A DNA stretch of 64,000 bases from Tetraselmis striata (GCA_006384855.1 VCJN01002803.1:94484-158483), one strand, 5' to 3'; positions 44,101 through 54,029 are shown, counted from the stretch's first letter. Program-made: numbers and translations. Notes: generated from the sequence alone by a model not told the origin.

Positions 44101-45083
44101 ACTCAGTAGTGATTTTCGTATGTCTACTGTCAAAGCGAGTATTTGTTGAGCCAACTACGAAGACAGTTACTGCTGAAGGCCTGGCGGAGATTATGCATCG
44201 CTCAGTTTTTCGTCATTTCGGCCTGCCGGCTAAACTCATCTCTGACCGAGACCCCAGATTTATGTCGGAATTCTGGCAAGATATGTTCAAGACCATGGGT
44301 ACTAAGCTGAACATCTCTACAGCTTTTCATCCAGCAACCGATGGCCAGACGGAACGGACTAACCAAACTTGGGAGCAAGTGCTACGCTGCTACGTGCACC
44401 CCCTGCACGATGATTGGGTCAACCACCTCACCAACGTGGAGTTTGCGATCAACGCTGCTCAGTCGACTTCGACTACTATGTCCCCTTTCAAGGCGACTTT
44501 GGGATTCGAGCCGACTACACCTGCTACTACTCAACTCGCAACCGAGCCAACTCGAGCTCTTCCGGAACACGTCAAGTATGTACAGGAGCTTCATCGCTTC
44601 GCGCATGATTGCGTACTGGAGGCTCAAACTCGTATGCAGACTGCAGCTAATCGTAAACGACTACCCGTACCATTCAAGACCGGCGACAGAGTTAAGCTGA
44701 AAGCGTATCATCTGAAGTTTATTCAGCAGCCCTGTGCTAAGCTACGCGATCGCTACGTGGGCCCCTTCGTCATTACAGAGCAGATCTCGCCAGTTGCTTT
44801 CCGATTGCAACTACCTGCGGGCGCACGCGTCCACGACGTGGTGCACACGAGTATGCTGGAAAAGTGGTATGACGACCCTGATCAACCGGCGAAGTCTGAA
44901 CGAGTACCGATTGTCCATGACGCAAACCGATTCCATGTTAAGGACATACTTCAACAACAATGGCACTGGACTACTGTTTCGAGTGCGATGGGCGTTCCCG
45001 TACAACGTACCAAGCGAAGACACCTGGGAGCCCCTACGCGGAGTCAAGCACCTGGACATTTTCCGGTCGTTCTTACTGTCTAA
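41180..45083 (+). pseudogene. Chromovirus Pol (protease-RT-RNase H-integrase), disrupted
   Basis: Protease active site ILVDSGATETCAS near 41450, then interruption by the SINE-like insertion 41482-41750. The downstream frame runs 41771-45083: RT (WIRPSKSNYGAPILVVRKKD, CVVYLDDVLIYS at about 42750), RNase H (YTLYTDASGFAVGAVLL), integrase HHCC zinc finger (HNAPTAGHPGG...CPTCQRTKA), DDE core (SLDLITDLP, ISDRDPRFMS, DGQTERTNQTWEQ). The TAA at 45083 truncates it. Removing the insert and one 20-bp duplicate would put the two parts back in one frame (289 bp, matching the observed +1 offset). The chromodomain follows in a shifted frame. Confidence 0.88.
41462..41770 (+). mobile_element. SINE-like element inserted in the chromovirus, with 20-bp TSD
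   Basis: Insert 41482-41750 (269 bp, CTAATTACATGAGC...GGCCGGCGACAA) is flanked by the identical 20-bp repeat AGTACCGAATGGGTACAATT at 41462-41481 and 41751-41770. It splits the protease domain of pol. Relatives: 15066-15345 (full), 10733-10773 and 54500-54548 (5' fragments). The long duplication indicates target-primed retroposition, and it has no coding capacity. Confidence 0.88.
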
Positions 45084-45162
45084 ACCATACCGACAGTTTA
45101 CTGAGAGCCCAGACTTCATTCGGTTCCGGAATCGTTACCCAAGCCGAGTACCTTCCGCCTGA
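44940..45162 (+). pseudogene. Chromodomain of the chromovirus, in a shifted frame
   Basis: Pol ends with FHVKDILQQQWHW. The matching continuation (GLLFRVRWAFPYNVPSEDTW, then EPLRGVKHLDIF) lies in another frame. VRWAFP...EDTWEP is the chromodomain core used by chromoviruses to target integration to modified histones. A 1-nt lesion near 44955 would explain the break. Confidence 0.7.
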
Positions 45163-45235
45163 ACTTCAAAATCAAGACCGAGACTGTAGTTTCCTGTAGT
45201 TCTGTGACACCTGCACAGCGAGGACGCTTGTGCTT

Positions 45236-45248
45236 AAGGGGGAGAGAG
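45236..45248 (+). other. Polypurine tract
   Basis: AAGGGGGAGAGAG abuts the 3' LTR; it is the second-strand priming site. Confidence 0.85.
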
Positions 45249-45662
45249 TGTTATACTCCATTTCCCTTTAGCCATAATGTTCTGCTATACTAGCAGGTAT
45301 AACTCCCCGCAAAGGTAGTACGACTACGCATCCGCGGAGTCGCTGTATATATTAGTATTGCGGGTATAAATACTAGTAGTATAAGGCCGAAGACTGTTCT
45401 GGAATTCTCTAGAGTTCTCTGACTCAAGCCTTACGTGGCTAACACAGCACGGGTATCCCATGACACCCGGCTAACATAGCACAGGTATGATTATGACCTC
45501 GGCGGGTATAAATACCGCCTCGGACAAGTCTACTAGGGAGAATTCAGAGACAGAACTATAACCCAGGAACCCCTGTAACCAGAAGAGATTGGCCATACTT
45601 TCTAAAATCCTTCCGCTGAATCCTAAAGGGCCTAAAGAATAGGCTTAAGCTAGAGCCTAACA
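45249..45662 (+). repeat. 3' LTR of the chromovirus
   Basis: 414 bp. Visible differences from the 5' LTR are GATTATG for GACTATG and CGCTGAATCC for CGCTGCATCC. Confidence 0.92.
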
Positions 45663-47304
45663 ACTGATGTTGCGTCAGCGCCGATTGGACGCTGCCCCTT
45701 TGCGTGTCCCTCTGCATGCAGATGTAGCTTATCGCTTCGTCACAAAGGCCGAGCTGATTGTGTCTGCTCCCTACCCAGAGTACCACCACGACCTCTGAGC
45801 CCTCCTGGCCTCGGTTGTCAACTTTATGTTCTTTGCCAGGGACCTTACTGGCGTCTCCTGTCGAGTACGAGACGTGCATGTCGACGACTACAACATCGCC
45901 CTGCAGGTGCCGAGAAAGATCGCACTGGTCGACGGGGACCCGACGACCTACGCGTACTTCTCCTCCCAGTGTCAGAGCACCCCCGAGTGCCACGTCTCCT
46001 GCACCACTTCCTCGACTACGTCCAGTCAGTCGTCCTGGTTACTGTTGGCTTGGCTGTGTCAAACTTCTGGGCTGTCAGTTCGGATGGGCAGTCAGAAACC
46101 TTGGACTGCGACTACAATGTCATACTGGTTGTTCACGGCCGTCCGTCTAGTCAACGATGCTCCCCCTGCTGGCACCTCCTGGACCTCGCACAGTCTTCGC
46201 AAGGGCGCAGCCTCTGCAGCGAACGCCATCGGTGTGCCGTTGTCCCACATTCGCTACCAAGGCAGTTGGGCCACTAGCTCTGACGTCGCTATGGACTACA
46301 TCGACCCCAACGTTCTTCCTTCACCTTGCGCATGGTTCTTCTTTATTTGGACACATCGCCCCCTACGCCGCTTCCAAGTCCAACAGGACTCCGCAGCGGT
46401 GGCCTTCCCAGTGCCTCCTTCATGACTTGGCGCTACCTCTTCTCCGTCAATCCACCGCTCTCTCCGTTCGCTCAAGACTGGCAAAACCAGACTCAACTTG
46501 AAATGTTTTAAACTAGTTTATGGGGTTTCCTCCCTTGACCTAACCGCTTTTCAGCTACAAGTGCTGCTCGGTGGTACGGGAACTAGGCATCTGTTGTTGC
46601 GCCCTTTTTGGGTGCAGCACGAGTAGACATAAAAGCAGCTAGAACAGCTGAGCCTGCCATCTTCCAGTTTTCGCTGCGTTCCACGCAGCGCCCCCCCTGG
46701 CTCCGTTTTCCCTCCACGCTTTCGCTAAACCATCCTGCCAATTTCGGCTCTTGACCGTGTAAAACAGCCTGCGCGACCTATTTGGCAAAACCAGACTCAA
46801 CCTGAAATGTTATTAAAAACGACTACGACGATGATGAGAATACGTACGGTAGCGATCCGTACCTGTACAACGGCGGGTCGGTAGTGATGAGAAAACGCGT
46901 GGCGGTACCTGGTACGATGAGTTTCAAGGTTGAGTCTGGTTTTGCCAAAATGATCGTGCAGGCTGTTTTACACGATCAAGAGCCGAAATTGGCAGGATGG
47001 TTTAGCGAAAGCGTGGAGGGAACACGGAGTCAGGGGGGGCGCTGCGTGGAACGCAGCGAAAACTGGAAGATGGCAGGCTCAGCTGTTCTGGCTGCTTTTA
47101 TGTCTACTCGTGCTGCACCAAAAAGGGCGCAACAACAGATGCCTAGTTCCCGTACCACTGAGCAGCACTTGTAGCTGAAAAGCGGTTAGGTCAAGGGAGG
47201 AAACCCCATAAACTAGTTTAGATCATTTCAAAGTCGAGTCTGGTTTTGCCAGTCTTGAGCGAACGAAGAGAGCGGTGGATTGACGGAGAAGGGGTAGCGC
47301 CAAG

Positions 47305-48970
47305 TCATGAAGGAGGCATTGGGGAGGCCACCGCTGCGGAGTCCTGTTGGACTTGGAAGTGGCGGAGGGGGGCGATGTGTCCAAAGAAGAACCATGCGCC
47401 AGGTGAGGGAAGAACGTTGGGGTCGATGTAGTCCGGAACGACGTCAGAGCTAGTGGCCCAGCCGCCTTGGTAGCGAATGTGGGACAATGGCACTCCGATG
47501 GCGTTCGCTGCAGAAGCTGCGCCCTTGCGAAGACTGTGTGAAGTCCAGGAAGTGCCAGCAGGGGGGGGGGCAGCGTTGACTAGACTGATGGCTGCAGACA
47601 GCCAGTCTGACATTGTAGCCGCAGTCCAAGGTTTTGACTGCTCGGCCGCAGTGACAGCCCAAAAGTTCGATGTAGCCAAGCCAACAGTAACAAGGGGGAC
47701 AGATTGGACGTTGTCGATGAAGTGGTGCAACAGACGTGCCACTCGAGGGTGCTCGGACACCGGAAGGAGAAGTACGCGTAGGTCGTCGGGTCCCCGTCGG
47801 CCAGCGCGACCCTTCTCGCGGTTACACTTGCAAGGTGATGTTGTAGGTGTCGACATGCACATCTCGCACTCGACAGGAGACGCCAGTAAGGCCCCTGGCG
47901 AAGAACATGAAGTTGACAACCGAGGCCAAGAGGGCTCGGAAGTCGAGGTGGTACTCTGGGTAAGGAGCAGACACAATTAGCTCGGCCTTTGAGACGAAGC
48001 GGTAAGCTACATCCGCAGGCAGAGGGACACGCAAAGGGGCAGCGTCCAGCCGGCGCTGACGCAGCATCAGCCCACGCCTTGCTGAAGTTAGGTGTAGGCT
48101 GTCCTTGGCGATGGGGACGAGGTTGTGCAGCTCGAAGAACGTGTTAATTGCGGACAGGTAGGGTTGCAGCGACTTAGCTGCGATATGCCCTCGCTCCCCG
48201 ATCCAGGCGACATACCGAGCGACAGTAGCAGTAGTCGCCTCTAGCGGACTGATGTTCTCAGAGTCGTGGCAGAACTCCGCGAACTGAGACAGTCTGCCGG
48301 CGTAGCTCTTGAGTGTTTGAGCGCTGAGGGAGCTTGAGAGCAGGTCGAGCGTCCGCTGGCCCAGCTCGTCCGAGCCGAACGCATCCTGCAGCCGGGATCG
48401 CAATGACGCAGCCCACGGAGCGACAGTTGCGGGCTCGTCAATTACGTACGTGCGTCGTTTTACCGACAGAGTTCCACCAGTACGACTACTGTTCGCAAAG
48501 TACTCGGCAGCAGCGGTTAGGTTTCCGGCGGTTGGCCGGTAGCTGCTGGACGGGTTTGCAGTAGCTTCAGTACGGGTTTGCGGGGCTAGGTTCAGGTAAG
48601 AGGGCCGCCCCGCGCGCCCTTCGCGCTCGTAGCGCCTGTCCCGTGCATAACGTACACGCGCGAAACTTGGTCGTCGCAAACCAGTTGTGACACGCAGGGT
48701 AACAACCGACGGACGCAGCGATGGAATGGTACGGGGGGCGGTTGGTTGAGCCGCCATGTGCAGGTGTGCGGATGGTTGAGCCGCACTCGGCTGTAGCTGT
48801 AGGAAGCGCCGCACCGAGGAAGGTCTAAATGAAGTCTGTAAGGTGGGGGGGTCAGGTCCTGACACAGGGCGCTCATCCCGCCGTTGAGCTGCAAGGGTGC
48901 GTCTTGCGGCGGTCACCGAAAGGTGGCCTCGCAAAGCTCCAGCAGCTCCGGCGAAAGGCGCCCTACACCG
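47305..48970 (-). pseudogene. Tyrosine recombinase of copy B, one frameshift
   Basis: Open from the codon after the gag TGA to a TAA near 47822. There one extra base relative to copy C changes TLQIYREKGR to a stop. The rest (GRRGPDDLRVLLLPVSEHPR, then SHSLRKG, SHIRYQGGW) is in the next frame down to 47305. Otherwise it is about 95% like copy C. Confidence 0.8.
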
Positions 48971-49846
48971 TCACTCGTGCTCACCTTCGCGGCCACGTCC
49001 ACGCCCGCCGCCACGCCCTCGCCCACGCCCGCGACCTGCAGCTGCAGCCGCTACTCGAGCAGTAGCGGTTGCCTTTGCGCTGCCGGCAACGGTCGCCTCG
49101 AAGACTCGACGCTCGTAGTCCTTCATGAGGTCCCCAAAAATCGCGGAACCCAGATGCTCCGAAGCAGGCTGAAAATGCTGGGCTCGCAGCACGTCCAGAA
49201 CACCTTGGTCACCGTGCACACGCTTGATCTCATTCAGCTTCCGCAGGAAAGCCAGACGAAAACGAAACGCCTTGTCGATGGCCTCGGCGTGATTCCGAGC
49301 TCTCGCGAGGTAGGGGGTGAAGTTCTGGTTAGCGGCAGGGACGTAAGGTAGCAGCTCGTCGAGAGCTACGAAAAGTGCGGCCATGTGGGCCCCGAAACAC
49401 GACATCCACAAATACTCCTCCTGGGCCGGCAGACGCCGGTCGTCCTGCTTGAGGTACTCGTTCGTTAGGTCGGTGCTCAGGGGAAAGAGTCCAGGCACTC
49501 GGCTGACCGGTCGAACGGCCTCGTAACCAGACTTTGCTTTCTGCAGTAGTTCTGGCACCGCGAGGTAGTCATCCTCGGCACTCACGGATTTTGCTCCGAC
49601 ACGGCCGCTCTGGGCTAGCTCTAGCAAGTCGGGGCGCTCTGCGGCTCCCCCGCTGCCTGTCGGCTGTCCCGCGAAGCGCTGCCCGGAGCCGGAGCCATGT
49701 GCCCCTTCCCCATCAACAACGCGATCACGAGCCGTCAATTGCGCCATAGCTGTAGTCAACTCTCGCAGTAATGAAGACTGTGCCCTCATATCTGCGTTCA
49801 GCGACTCCAGCGTCGGCTCGGCGACGGGTTCTTCTCCATCTGGCAT
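48971..49846 (-). CDS. Gag-like ORF1 of YR element copy B
   Basis: 291 aa from the ATG at 49846, starting MPDGEEPVAEPTLESLNADM and ending in the RG-rich tail. It matches copies A and C throughout. It stops at TGA (48973-48971) followed by CGG and the recombinase in the same frame. Function beyond nucleic-acid binding is not evident. Confidence 0.75.
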   Translation of the reverse strand: MPDGEEPVAEPTLESLNADMRAQSSLLRELTTAMAQLTARDRVVDGEGAHGSGSGQRFAGQPTGSGGAAERPDLLELAQSGRVGAKSVSAEDDYLAVPELLQKAKSGYEAVRPVSRVPGLFPLSTDLTNEYLKQDDRRLPAQEEYLWMSCFGAHMAALFVALDELLPYVPAANQNFTPYLARARNHAEAIDKAFRFRLAFLRKLNEIKRVHGDQGVLDVLRAQHFQPASEHLGSAIFGDLMKDYERRVFEATVAGSAKATATARVAAAAAGRGRGRGRGGGRGRGREGEHE

Positions 49847-50334
49847 GGTAACGCACGGACGTACGAACGAGAATATCACACTCGGGTGGTGAGCCGGGTG
49901 TGGTCTTGAACAACCTGGGGTGACCTTGCTCGCAACTGGTTACGAGACAGTTTTTACATCGCTGCGTGGAACGCAGCGAAAACTAGAAGATGGCCGGCTC
50001 AGCTGTTCTGGCTGCTTTTATGTCTACTCGTGCTGCACCAAAAAGGGCGCAACAACAGATGCCTAGTTCCCGTACCACTGAGCAGCACTTGTAGCTAAAA
50101 AGCGGTTAGGTCAAGGAGGGAAACCCCATAAACTAGTTTAGATCATAACGCAGAGCACCGGACGGTGGTACTTCGCTGTACGAGTACGGGTACCCTACTA
50201 ATACAGCAGGTCAGGGTACGAATCCGCGCCGCTGCTGGCGGCTTGTTGGGCACTTGAAATGTACTGGTGGCACGGGTACCTGTAGCACGCAATAATTTAA
50301 AATCCTTAGTTAGTGAAGGAGAAATATTTTTCTT

Positions 50335-50445
50335 TTCCCTGTCCCTGTCCTCCTGCTCGACCTTAGTCTCTTTTGCTGGCAACCTTTCATGGTTGCTGTT
50401 AGTTCTGTTTGCAGTGCGTTTTTGTGAAAGCCATGATGTAGTCGC
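50335..50445 (+). mobile_element. Second copy of the LINE 3' UTR
   Basis: CCTCCTGCTCGACCTT, CTCTTTTGCTGGCAACCTTT and GTTGCTGTTAGTTCTGTTTG match 24745-24865, and the copy ends in an A-rich tail (TTTTAAAAAAAATC). It is a heavily 5'-truncated LINE insertion. Confidence 0.7.
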
Positions 50446-50446
50446 T

Positions 50447-51105
50447 AATTTTAAAAAAAATCTTTCGCCCCCGCGACAGCACAGGCCGGGGTAATATGTT
50501 GCGACTGTACTATAACATAATACATCCGTGTTCAACGGACAGCGGAACCTCGTAACTATATCCCGTACCAAAATTAAACACGTTACATCTTTGTCCTTGA
50601 GGCTCATTCATTCGCAATGATCACTAGTCGCGCGCGCGGTGCGCGGAGTTCCGACCTCGCTACTCATCAACTTTGATGAGCATTTAATCCTTACTGGCCA
50701 CCCCCCGCCGAGGTACAGTACATAATGACGTACGCTTCGTAATCGTCATCGATACGAGGATGCAATATATAGCCGCGTATCATTGCGCGGTAATGGCAGT
50801 ACAAGTATTTAACCGTTACTAACCGGTAATATTCTGAATTCCACACGATATCGTTATTTACTCGACGATGGATAGTCGTGACCTGCAGCGGAGACGGCGC
50901 GGAGGGTACGAGGAGGCGCACGAACAGGTGAGTACTCGTCGTACCTGGCAATTTGCTTTACTTGTACTTTTACGAACAGGCGAGTACTCGTCGTACCTGG
51001 CAATTTGCTTATTCGGCAATTTGCATATTCACAGCTGATCCTCGTATTCAGAGACCAGTAGACCACCCCCCCACGGTGCCCCGCGACATGCTTCAGTACA
51101 TTATG
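50447..51105. other. Spacer between YR copies B and C
   Basis: No gene. It contains a 39-bp direct duplication (50928-50966 and 50983-51021, ACGAACAGG(T/C)GAGTACTCG onward). Confidence 0.5.
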
Positions 51106-51413
51106 TTTCAAAGTTGAGTCTGGTTTTGCCAAAAAGGTTGCGCAGGCTGTTTTACACGATCAAGAGCCGAAATTGGCAGGAAGGTTTAGCGAAAAGCGTG
51201 GAGGGAAAACGGAGTCAGGGGGGGCGCTGCGTGGAACGCAGCGAAAACTGGAAGATGGCAGGCTCAGCTGTTCTGGCTGCTTTTATGTCTACTCGTGCTG
51301 CACCCAACAAGGGCGCAACAACAGATGCCTAGTTCCCGTACCACTGCGCAGCACTTGTAGCTGAAAAGCGGTTAGGTCAAGGATGGAAACCCCATAAACT
51401 AGTTTAGATCATT

Positions 51414-53153
51414 TCAAAGTTGAGTCTGGTTTTGCCAGTCTTGAGCGAACGGAGAGAGCGGTGGATTGACGGAGAAGGGGTAGCGCCAAGTCATGAAGGA
51501 GGCACTGGGAAGGCCACCGCTGCGGAGTCCTGTTGGACTTGGAAGTGGCGGAGGGGGGGCGATGTGTCCAAAGAAGAACCACGCGCCAGGAGAAGGAAGA
51601 ACGTTGGAGTCGATGTAGTCCAGAACGACATCAGAGTTAGTGGCCCAACCGCCCTGGTAGCGGATGTGGGACAGTGGCGCTCCAATGGCGTTTGCTGCAG
51701 AGGCTGCGCCCTTGCGTAGACTGTGTGAAGTCCAGGAAGTGCCAGCAGGGGGGGCAGCGTTGACTAGGTTGACTGCTGTAGACAACCAGTCCGACATCGT
51801 AGCCGCAGTCCAAGGTTTCGACTGCTCAGCCACATTGACAGCCCAGAAGTTGGAGGTAGCCAAGCCAACAGTAACCAGGGGGACAGACTGGACGTTGTCG
51901 ATGAAGTAGCGCAAGAGACGTGCCACGCGCCGGTGCTCGGACACTGGAAGGAGAAGTACGCGCAGGTCGTCAGGTCCCCGCCGGCCGGCGCGACCTTTCT
52001 CGCGGTAGATCTGCAAGGTGATGTTGTAGGTGTCGACATGCACATCTTGCACTCGACAGGAGACGCCAGTAAGGCCCCTGGCAAAGAACAGGAAGTTGAC
52101 AACCGAGGCCAAGAGGGCTCGGTAGTCGAGGTGGGACTCTGGGTAAGGAGCAGACACAATTAGCTCGGCCTTTGAGACGAAGCGGTAAGCTACATCCGCA
52201 GGCAGAGGGACACGCAAAGGGGCAGCGTCCAGTCGACGCTGACGTAACATTAACCCACGTCTTGCCGAAGTGAGGTGTAGGCTGTCCTTGGCGATCGGGA
52301 CGAGGTTGTGCAGCTCGAAGAAGGTGTTGATGGCAGACAGGTATGGCTGCAGCGACTTAGCTGCGATATGCCCTCGCTCCCCGATCCAGGCAACGTACCG
52401 AACAACAGTAGCAGTAGTCGCCTCTAGCGGGCTGATGTTCTCGGAGTCGTGGCAGAACTCAGCGAACTGAGCCAACCTGCCGGCGTAGCTCTTGAGGGTC
52501 TGAGCGCTGAGGGAGCTTGAGAGCAGGTCGAGCGTCCGCTGGCCTAGCTCGTCTGAGCCGAACGCGTCCTGTAGTCGGGATCGCAGTGACGCAGCCCACG
52601 GAGCGACAGCTGCGGGCTCGTCGATTACGTAAGTGCGTCGTTTTACTGACAGAGTGCCACCGGCACGGCTACTGTTTGCAAAGTACTCGGCAGCAGCGGT
52701 TAGGTTTCCGGCGGTTGGCCGGTAGTTGCTGGACGGGTTTGCAGTAGCTCCACTACGGGTTTGCGGGGCTAGGTTCAGGTAGGCGGGCCGCCCCGCGCGC
52801 CCTTCGCGCTCATAGCGCCTGTCCCGTGCGTAACGTACACGCGCGAAACTTGGTCGTTGCGAACCGGTTGTAACTCGTAGTGTAACAACCGACGATCGCA
52901 GAAATGGGGTTGTAAGAAAAGCGGATGGTTGAGCCGCCATGTGCAGGTGTGCGGATGGTTGAGCCGCACTCGGCTGTAGCTGTAAGAAGCGCCGCACCGA
53001 GGAAGGTCTAAATGAAGTCTGTAAGGTGGGGGGGTCAGGTCCTGACACAGGGCGCTCATCCCGCCGTTGAGCTGCAAGGGTGCGTCTTGCGGCGGTCACC
53101 GAAAGGTGGCCTCGCAAGGCTCCTGCAGCTCCGACGAACGGCGCCCCACACCG
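51414..53153 (-). CDS. Tyrosine recombinase of YR element copy C (intact)
   Basis: 579 codons in frame after the gag TGA; it has no ATG at its start, so expression by readthrough is likely. The N-terminal third is Arg/Pro-rich. A SAM-like core-binding region follows (LSAQTLKSYAGRLAQFAEF, RYVAWIGERGHIAAKSL, YLSAINTFFELHNL). The catalytic domain has the first Arg near GLTGVSCRVQDVHVD, HxxR in SHSLRKGAASAANAIG, SHIRYQGGW and the nucleophile Tyr in VLDYIDSNV. Tyrosine recombinases cut and rejoin DNA through a 3'-phosphotyrosine; in DIRS/Ngaro elements they integrate a circular intermediate. The C-terminus overlaps repeat B1 (NQTQL then stop). Confidence 0.82.
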   Translation of the reverse strand, partial: RCGAPFVGAAGALRGHLSVTAARRTLAAQRRDERPVSGPDPPTLQTSFRPSSVRRFLQLQPSAAQPSAHLHMAAQPSAFLTTPFLRSSVVTLRVTTGSQRPSFARVRYARDRRYEREGRAGRPAYLNLAPQTRSGATANPSSNYRPTAGNLTAAAEYFANSSRAGGTLSVKRRTYVIDEPAAVAPWAASLRSRLQDAFGSDELGQRTLDLLSSSLSAQTLKSYAGRLAQFAEFCHDSENISPLEATTATVVRYVAWIGERGHIAAKSLQPYLSAINTFFELHNLVPIAKDSLHLTSARRGLMLRQRRLDAAPLRVPLPADVAYRFVSKAELIVSAPYPESHLDYRALLASVVNFLFFARGLTGVSCRVQDVHVDTYNITLQIYREKGRAGRRGPDDLRVLLLPVSEHRRVARLLRYFIDNVQSVPLVTVGLATSNFWAVNVAEQSKPWTAATMSDWLSTAVNLVNAAPPAGTSWTSHSLRKGAASAANAIGAPLSHIRYQGGWATNSDVVLDYIDSNVLPSPGAWFFFGHIAPPPPLPSPTGLRSGGLPSASFMTWRYPFSVNPPLSPFAQDWQNQTQL

Positions 53154-53156
53154 TCA
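53151..53156 (-). promoter_or_regulatory. Putative UGA-CGG readthrough site, copy C
   Basis: GAG-TGA-CGG-TGT context identical to copies A and B (copy B at 48973-48968). A GGCCACC-TTTC-GGTGACC hairpin about 45 nt downstream is conserved. Confidence 0.5.
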
Positions 53157-54029
53157 CTCGTGCTCACCTTCGCGCCCACGTCCACGTCCGCCGCCACGTC
53201 CCCGCCCACGTCCGCGACCTGCAGCTGCACCCGCCACTCGAGAAGTAGCGGTCGCCTTGGCGCTGCTGGCAACGGTCGCCTCGAAGACACGACGCTCGTA
53301 GTCCCGCATGAGGTCCCCAAAGATCGCGGAACCCAGATGCTCCGAAGCAGGCTGAAAATGCTGGGCTCGCAGCACATCCAGAACACCTTGGTCACCGTGC
53401 ACACGCTTGATCTCATTTAGCCTCCGTAGGAAGGCCAAACGAAACCGAAACGCCTTGTCGATGGCCTCGGCGTGGTTCCGGGCTCTCGCGAGGTAGGGGG
53501 TGAAGTCTTGGTTGTTGGAAGGGACATAGGGCAGTAGCTCGTCGAGCGCCACGAAAAGGGCGGCCATGTGGGTCCCAAAACACGACATCCACAAGTACTC
53601 CTCCTGGGCCGGCAGACGCCGGTCATCCTGCTTGAGGTACTCGTTCGTTAGGTCGGTGCTCAAAGGGAAAAGTCCAGGCACTCGGCTGACCGGTCGAACG
53701 GCCTCGTAACCAGACTCTGCTCTCTGCAGTAGCTCTGGCACCGCGAGGTAATCATCCTCGGCACTCACGGATTTTGCTCCGACACGGCCGCTCTGGGCTA
53801 GCTCTAGCAAGTCGGGGCGCTCTGCGGCTCCCCCGCTGCCTGTCGGCTGTCTCGCGAAGCGCTGCCCTGAGCCGGAGCCATGTGCCCCTTCTCCATCAAC
53901 AACGCGATCACGAGCCGTCAATTGTGCCACAGCTGTAGCCAGCTCTCGCGGTAATGAAGACTGGGCCCTCATATCTGCGTTCAGCGACTGCAACGTCGGC
54001 TCAGCGACGGGTTCTTCTCCATCTGGCAT
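53154..54029 (-). CDS. Gag-like ORF1 of YR element copy C
   Basis: 291 aa from the ATG at 54029 (MPDGEEPVAEPTLQSLNADM). It has a conserved central region (EDDYLAVPELLQRAESGYEA, STDLTNEYLKQDDRRLPAQE) and the RG-rich tail. The stop is TGA (53156-53154) followed by CGG, in frame with the recombinase. If the stop is read through, the fusion would be about 871 aa. Confidence 0.78.
   Translation of the reverse strand: MPDGEEPVAEPTLQSLNADMRAQSSLPRELATAVAQLTARDRVVDGEGAHGSGSGQRFARQPTGSGGAAERPDLLELAQSGRVGAKSVSAEDDYLAVPELLQRAESGYEAVRPVSRVPGLFPLSTDLTNEYLKQDDRRLPAQEEYLWMSCFGTHMAALFVALDELLPYVPSNNQDFTPYLARARNHAEAIDKAFRFRLAFLRRLNEIKRVHGDQGVLDVLRAQHFQPASEHLGSAIFGDLMRDYERRVFEATVASSAKATATSRVAGAAAGRGRGRGRGGGRGRGREGEHE

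Larger units (their letters stand above)
38858..45662 (+). mobile_element. Ty3/gypsy chromovirus (LTR retrotransposon)
   Basis: Two 414-bp LTRs (38858-39271, 45249-45662) starting TGTTATACTCC and ending GCCTAACA differ at only two positions I can see, implying a young insertion. Flanks GCTGA (38853-38857) and ACTGA (45663-45667) are a 5-bp target duplication with one change. A PBS follows the 5' LTR and an AAGGGGGAGAGAG polypurine tract precedes the 3' LTR. Order: gag, a Nudix-containing ORF, protease, RT, RNase H, integrase, chromodomain. It sits inside YR element copy A and itself contains a 269-bp SINE-like insertion. Confidence 0.92.
38163..46433 (+). pseudogene. Tyrosine recombinase of YR element copy A, broken
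   Basis: The N-terminal part is at 38163-38857 with a TGA stop at 38673. The C-terminal part resumes at about 45668 (MLRQRRLDAAPLRVP) with a TGA at about 45796 and frameshifts after. The catalytic region (GTSWTSHSLRKGAASAANAI) is still readable near 46165-46230. Relative to copy C, the core-binding segment LSQFAEFC...ARRGL is missing. The 414-bp-LTR chromovirus 38858-45662 lies at that point. Confidence 0.75.
37018..46809 (+). mobile_element. Tyrosine-recombinase element, copy A (split by a chromovirus)
   Basis: Left end TAAACTAGTTTATGGGG (repeat A1, 37020-37190), gag-like ORF, recombinase ORF, a B1-A2 junction at about 46485-46690 and a terminal B2 (TTGGCAAAACCAGACTCAAC) at about 46780-46808. 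This is the A1-ORFs-B1-A2-B2 split-direct-repeat plan of PAT/Kangaroo/Ngaro-type elements. The recombinase ORF has an in-frame TGA (38673-38675), an internal deletion of about 225 bp relative to copies B and C at the point where the chromovirus sits, and further frameshifts after 45780. Without the 6.8-kb insert it would be about 3.0 kb. There is no reverse transcriptase. Confidence 0.8.
46921..50146 (-). mobile_element. Tyrosine-recombinase element, copy B
   Basis: Same plan as copies A and C, read on the minus strand: A1 at about 49960-50146, gag-like ORF, recombinase, B1 at about 47228-47252, A2 at about 47037-47224 and B2 at about 46921-46950. It lies tail-to-tail with copy A (111 bp apart) and in the same direction as copy C. 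The recombinase has one frameshift. No reverse transcriptase is present and no target duplication is visible, as expected for recombinase-mediated insertion. Confidence 0.82.

Noticed and set aside
44341..44700. 119-codon plus ORF inside pol
   Set aside because: Out-of-frame shadow of the integrase coding sequence.
47477..47980. 167-codon plus ORF
   Set aside because: Antisense to the recombinase of YR copy B.
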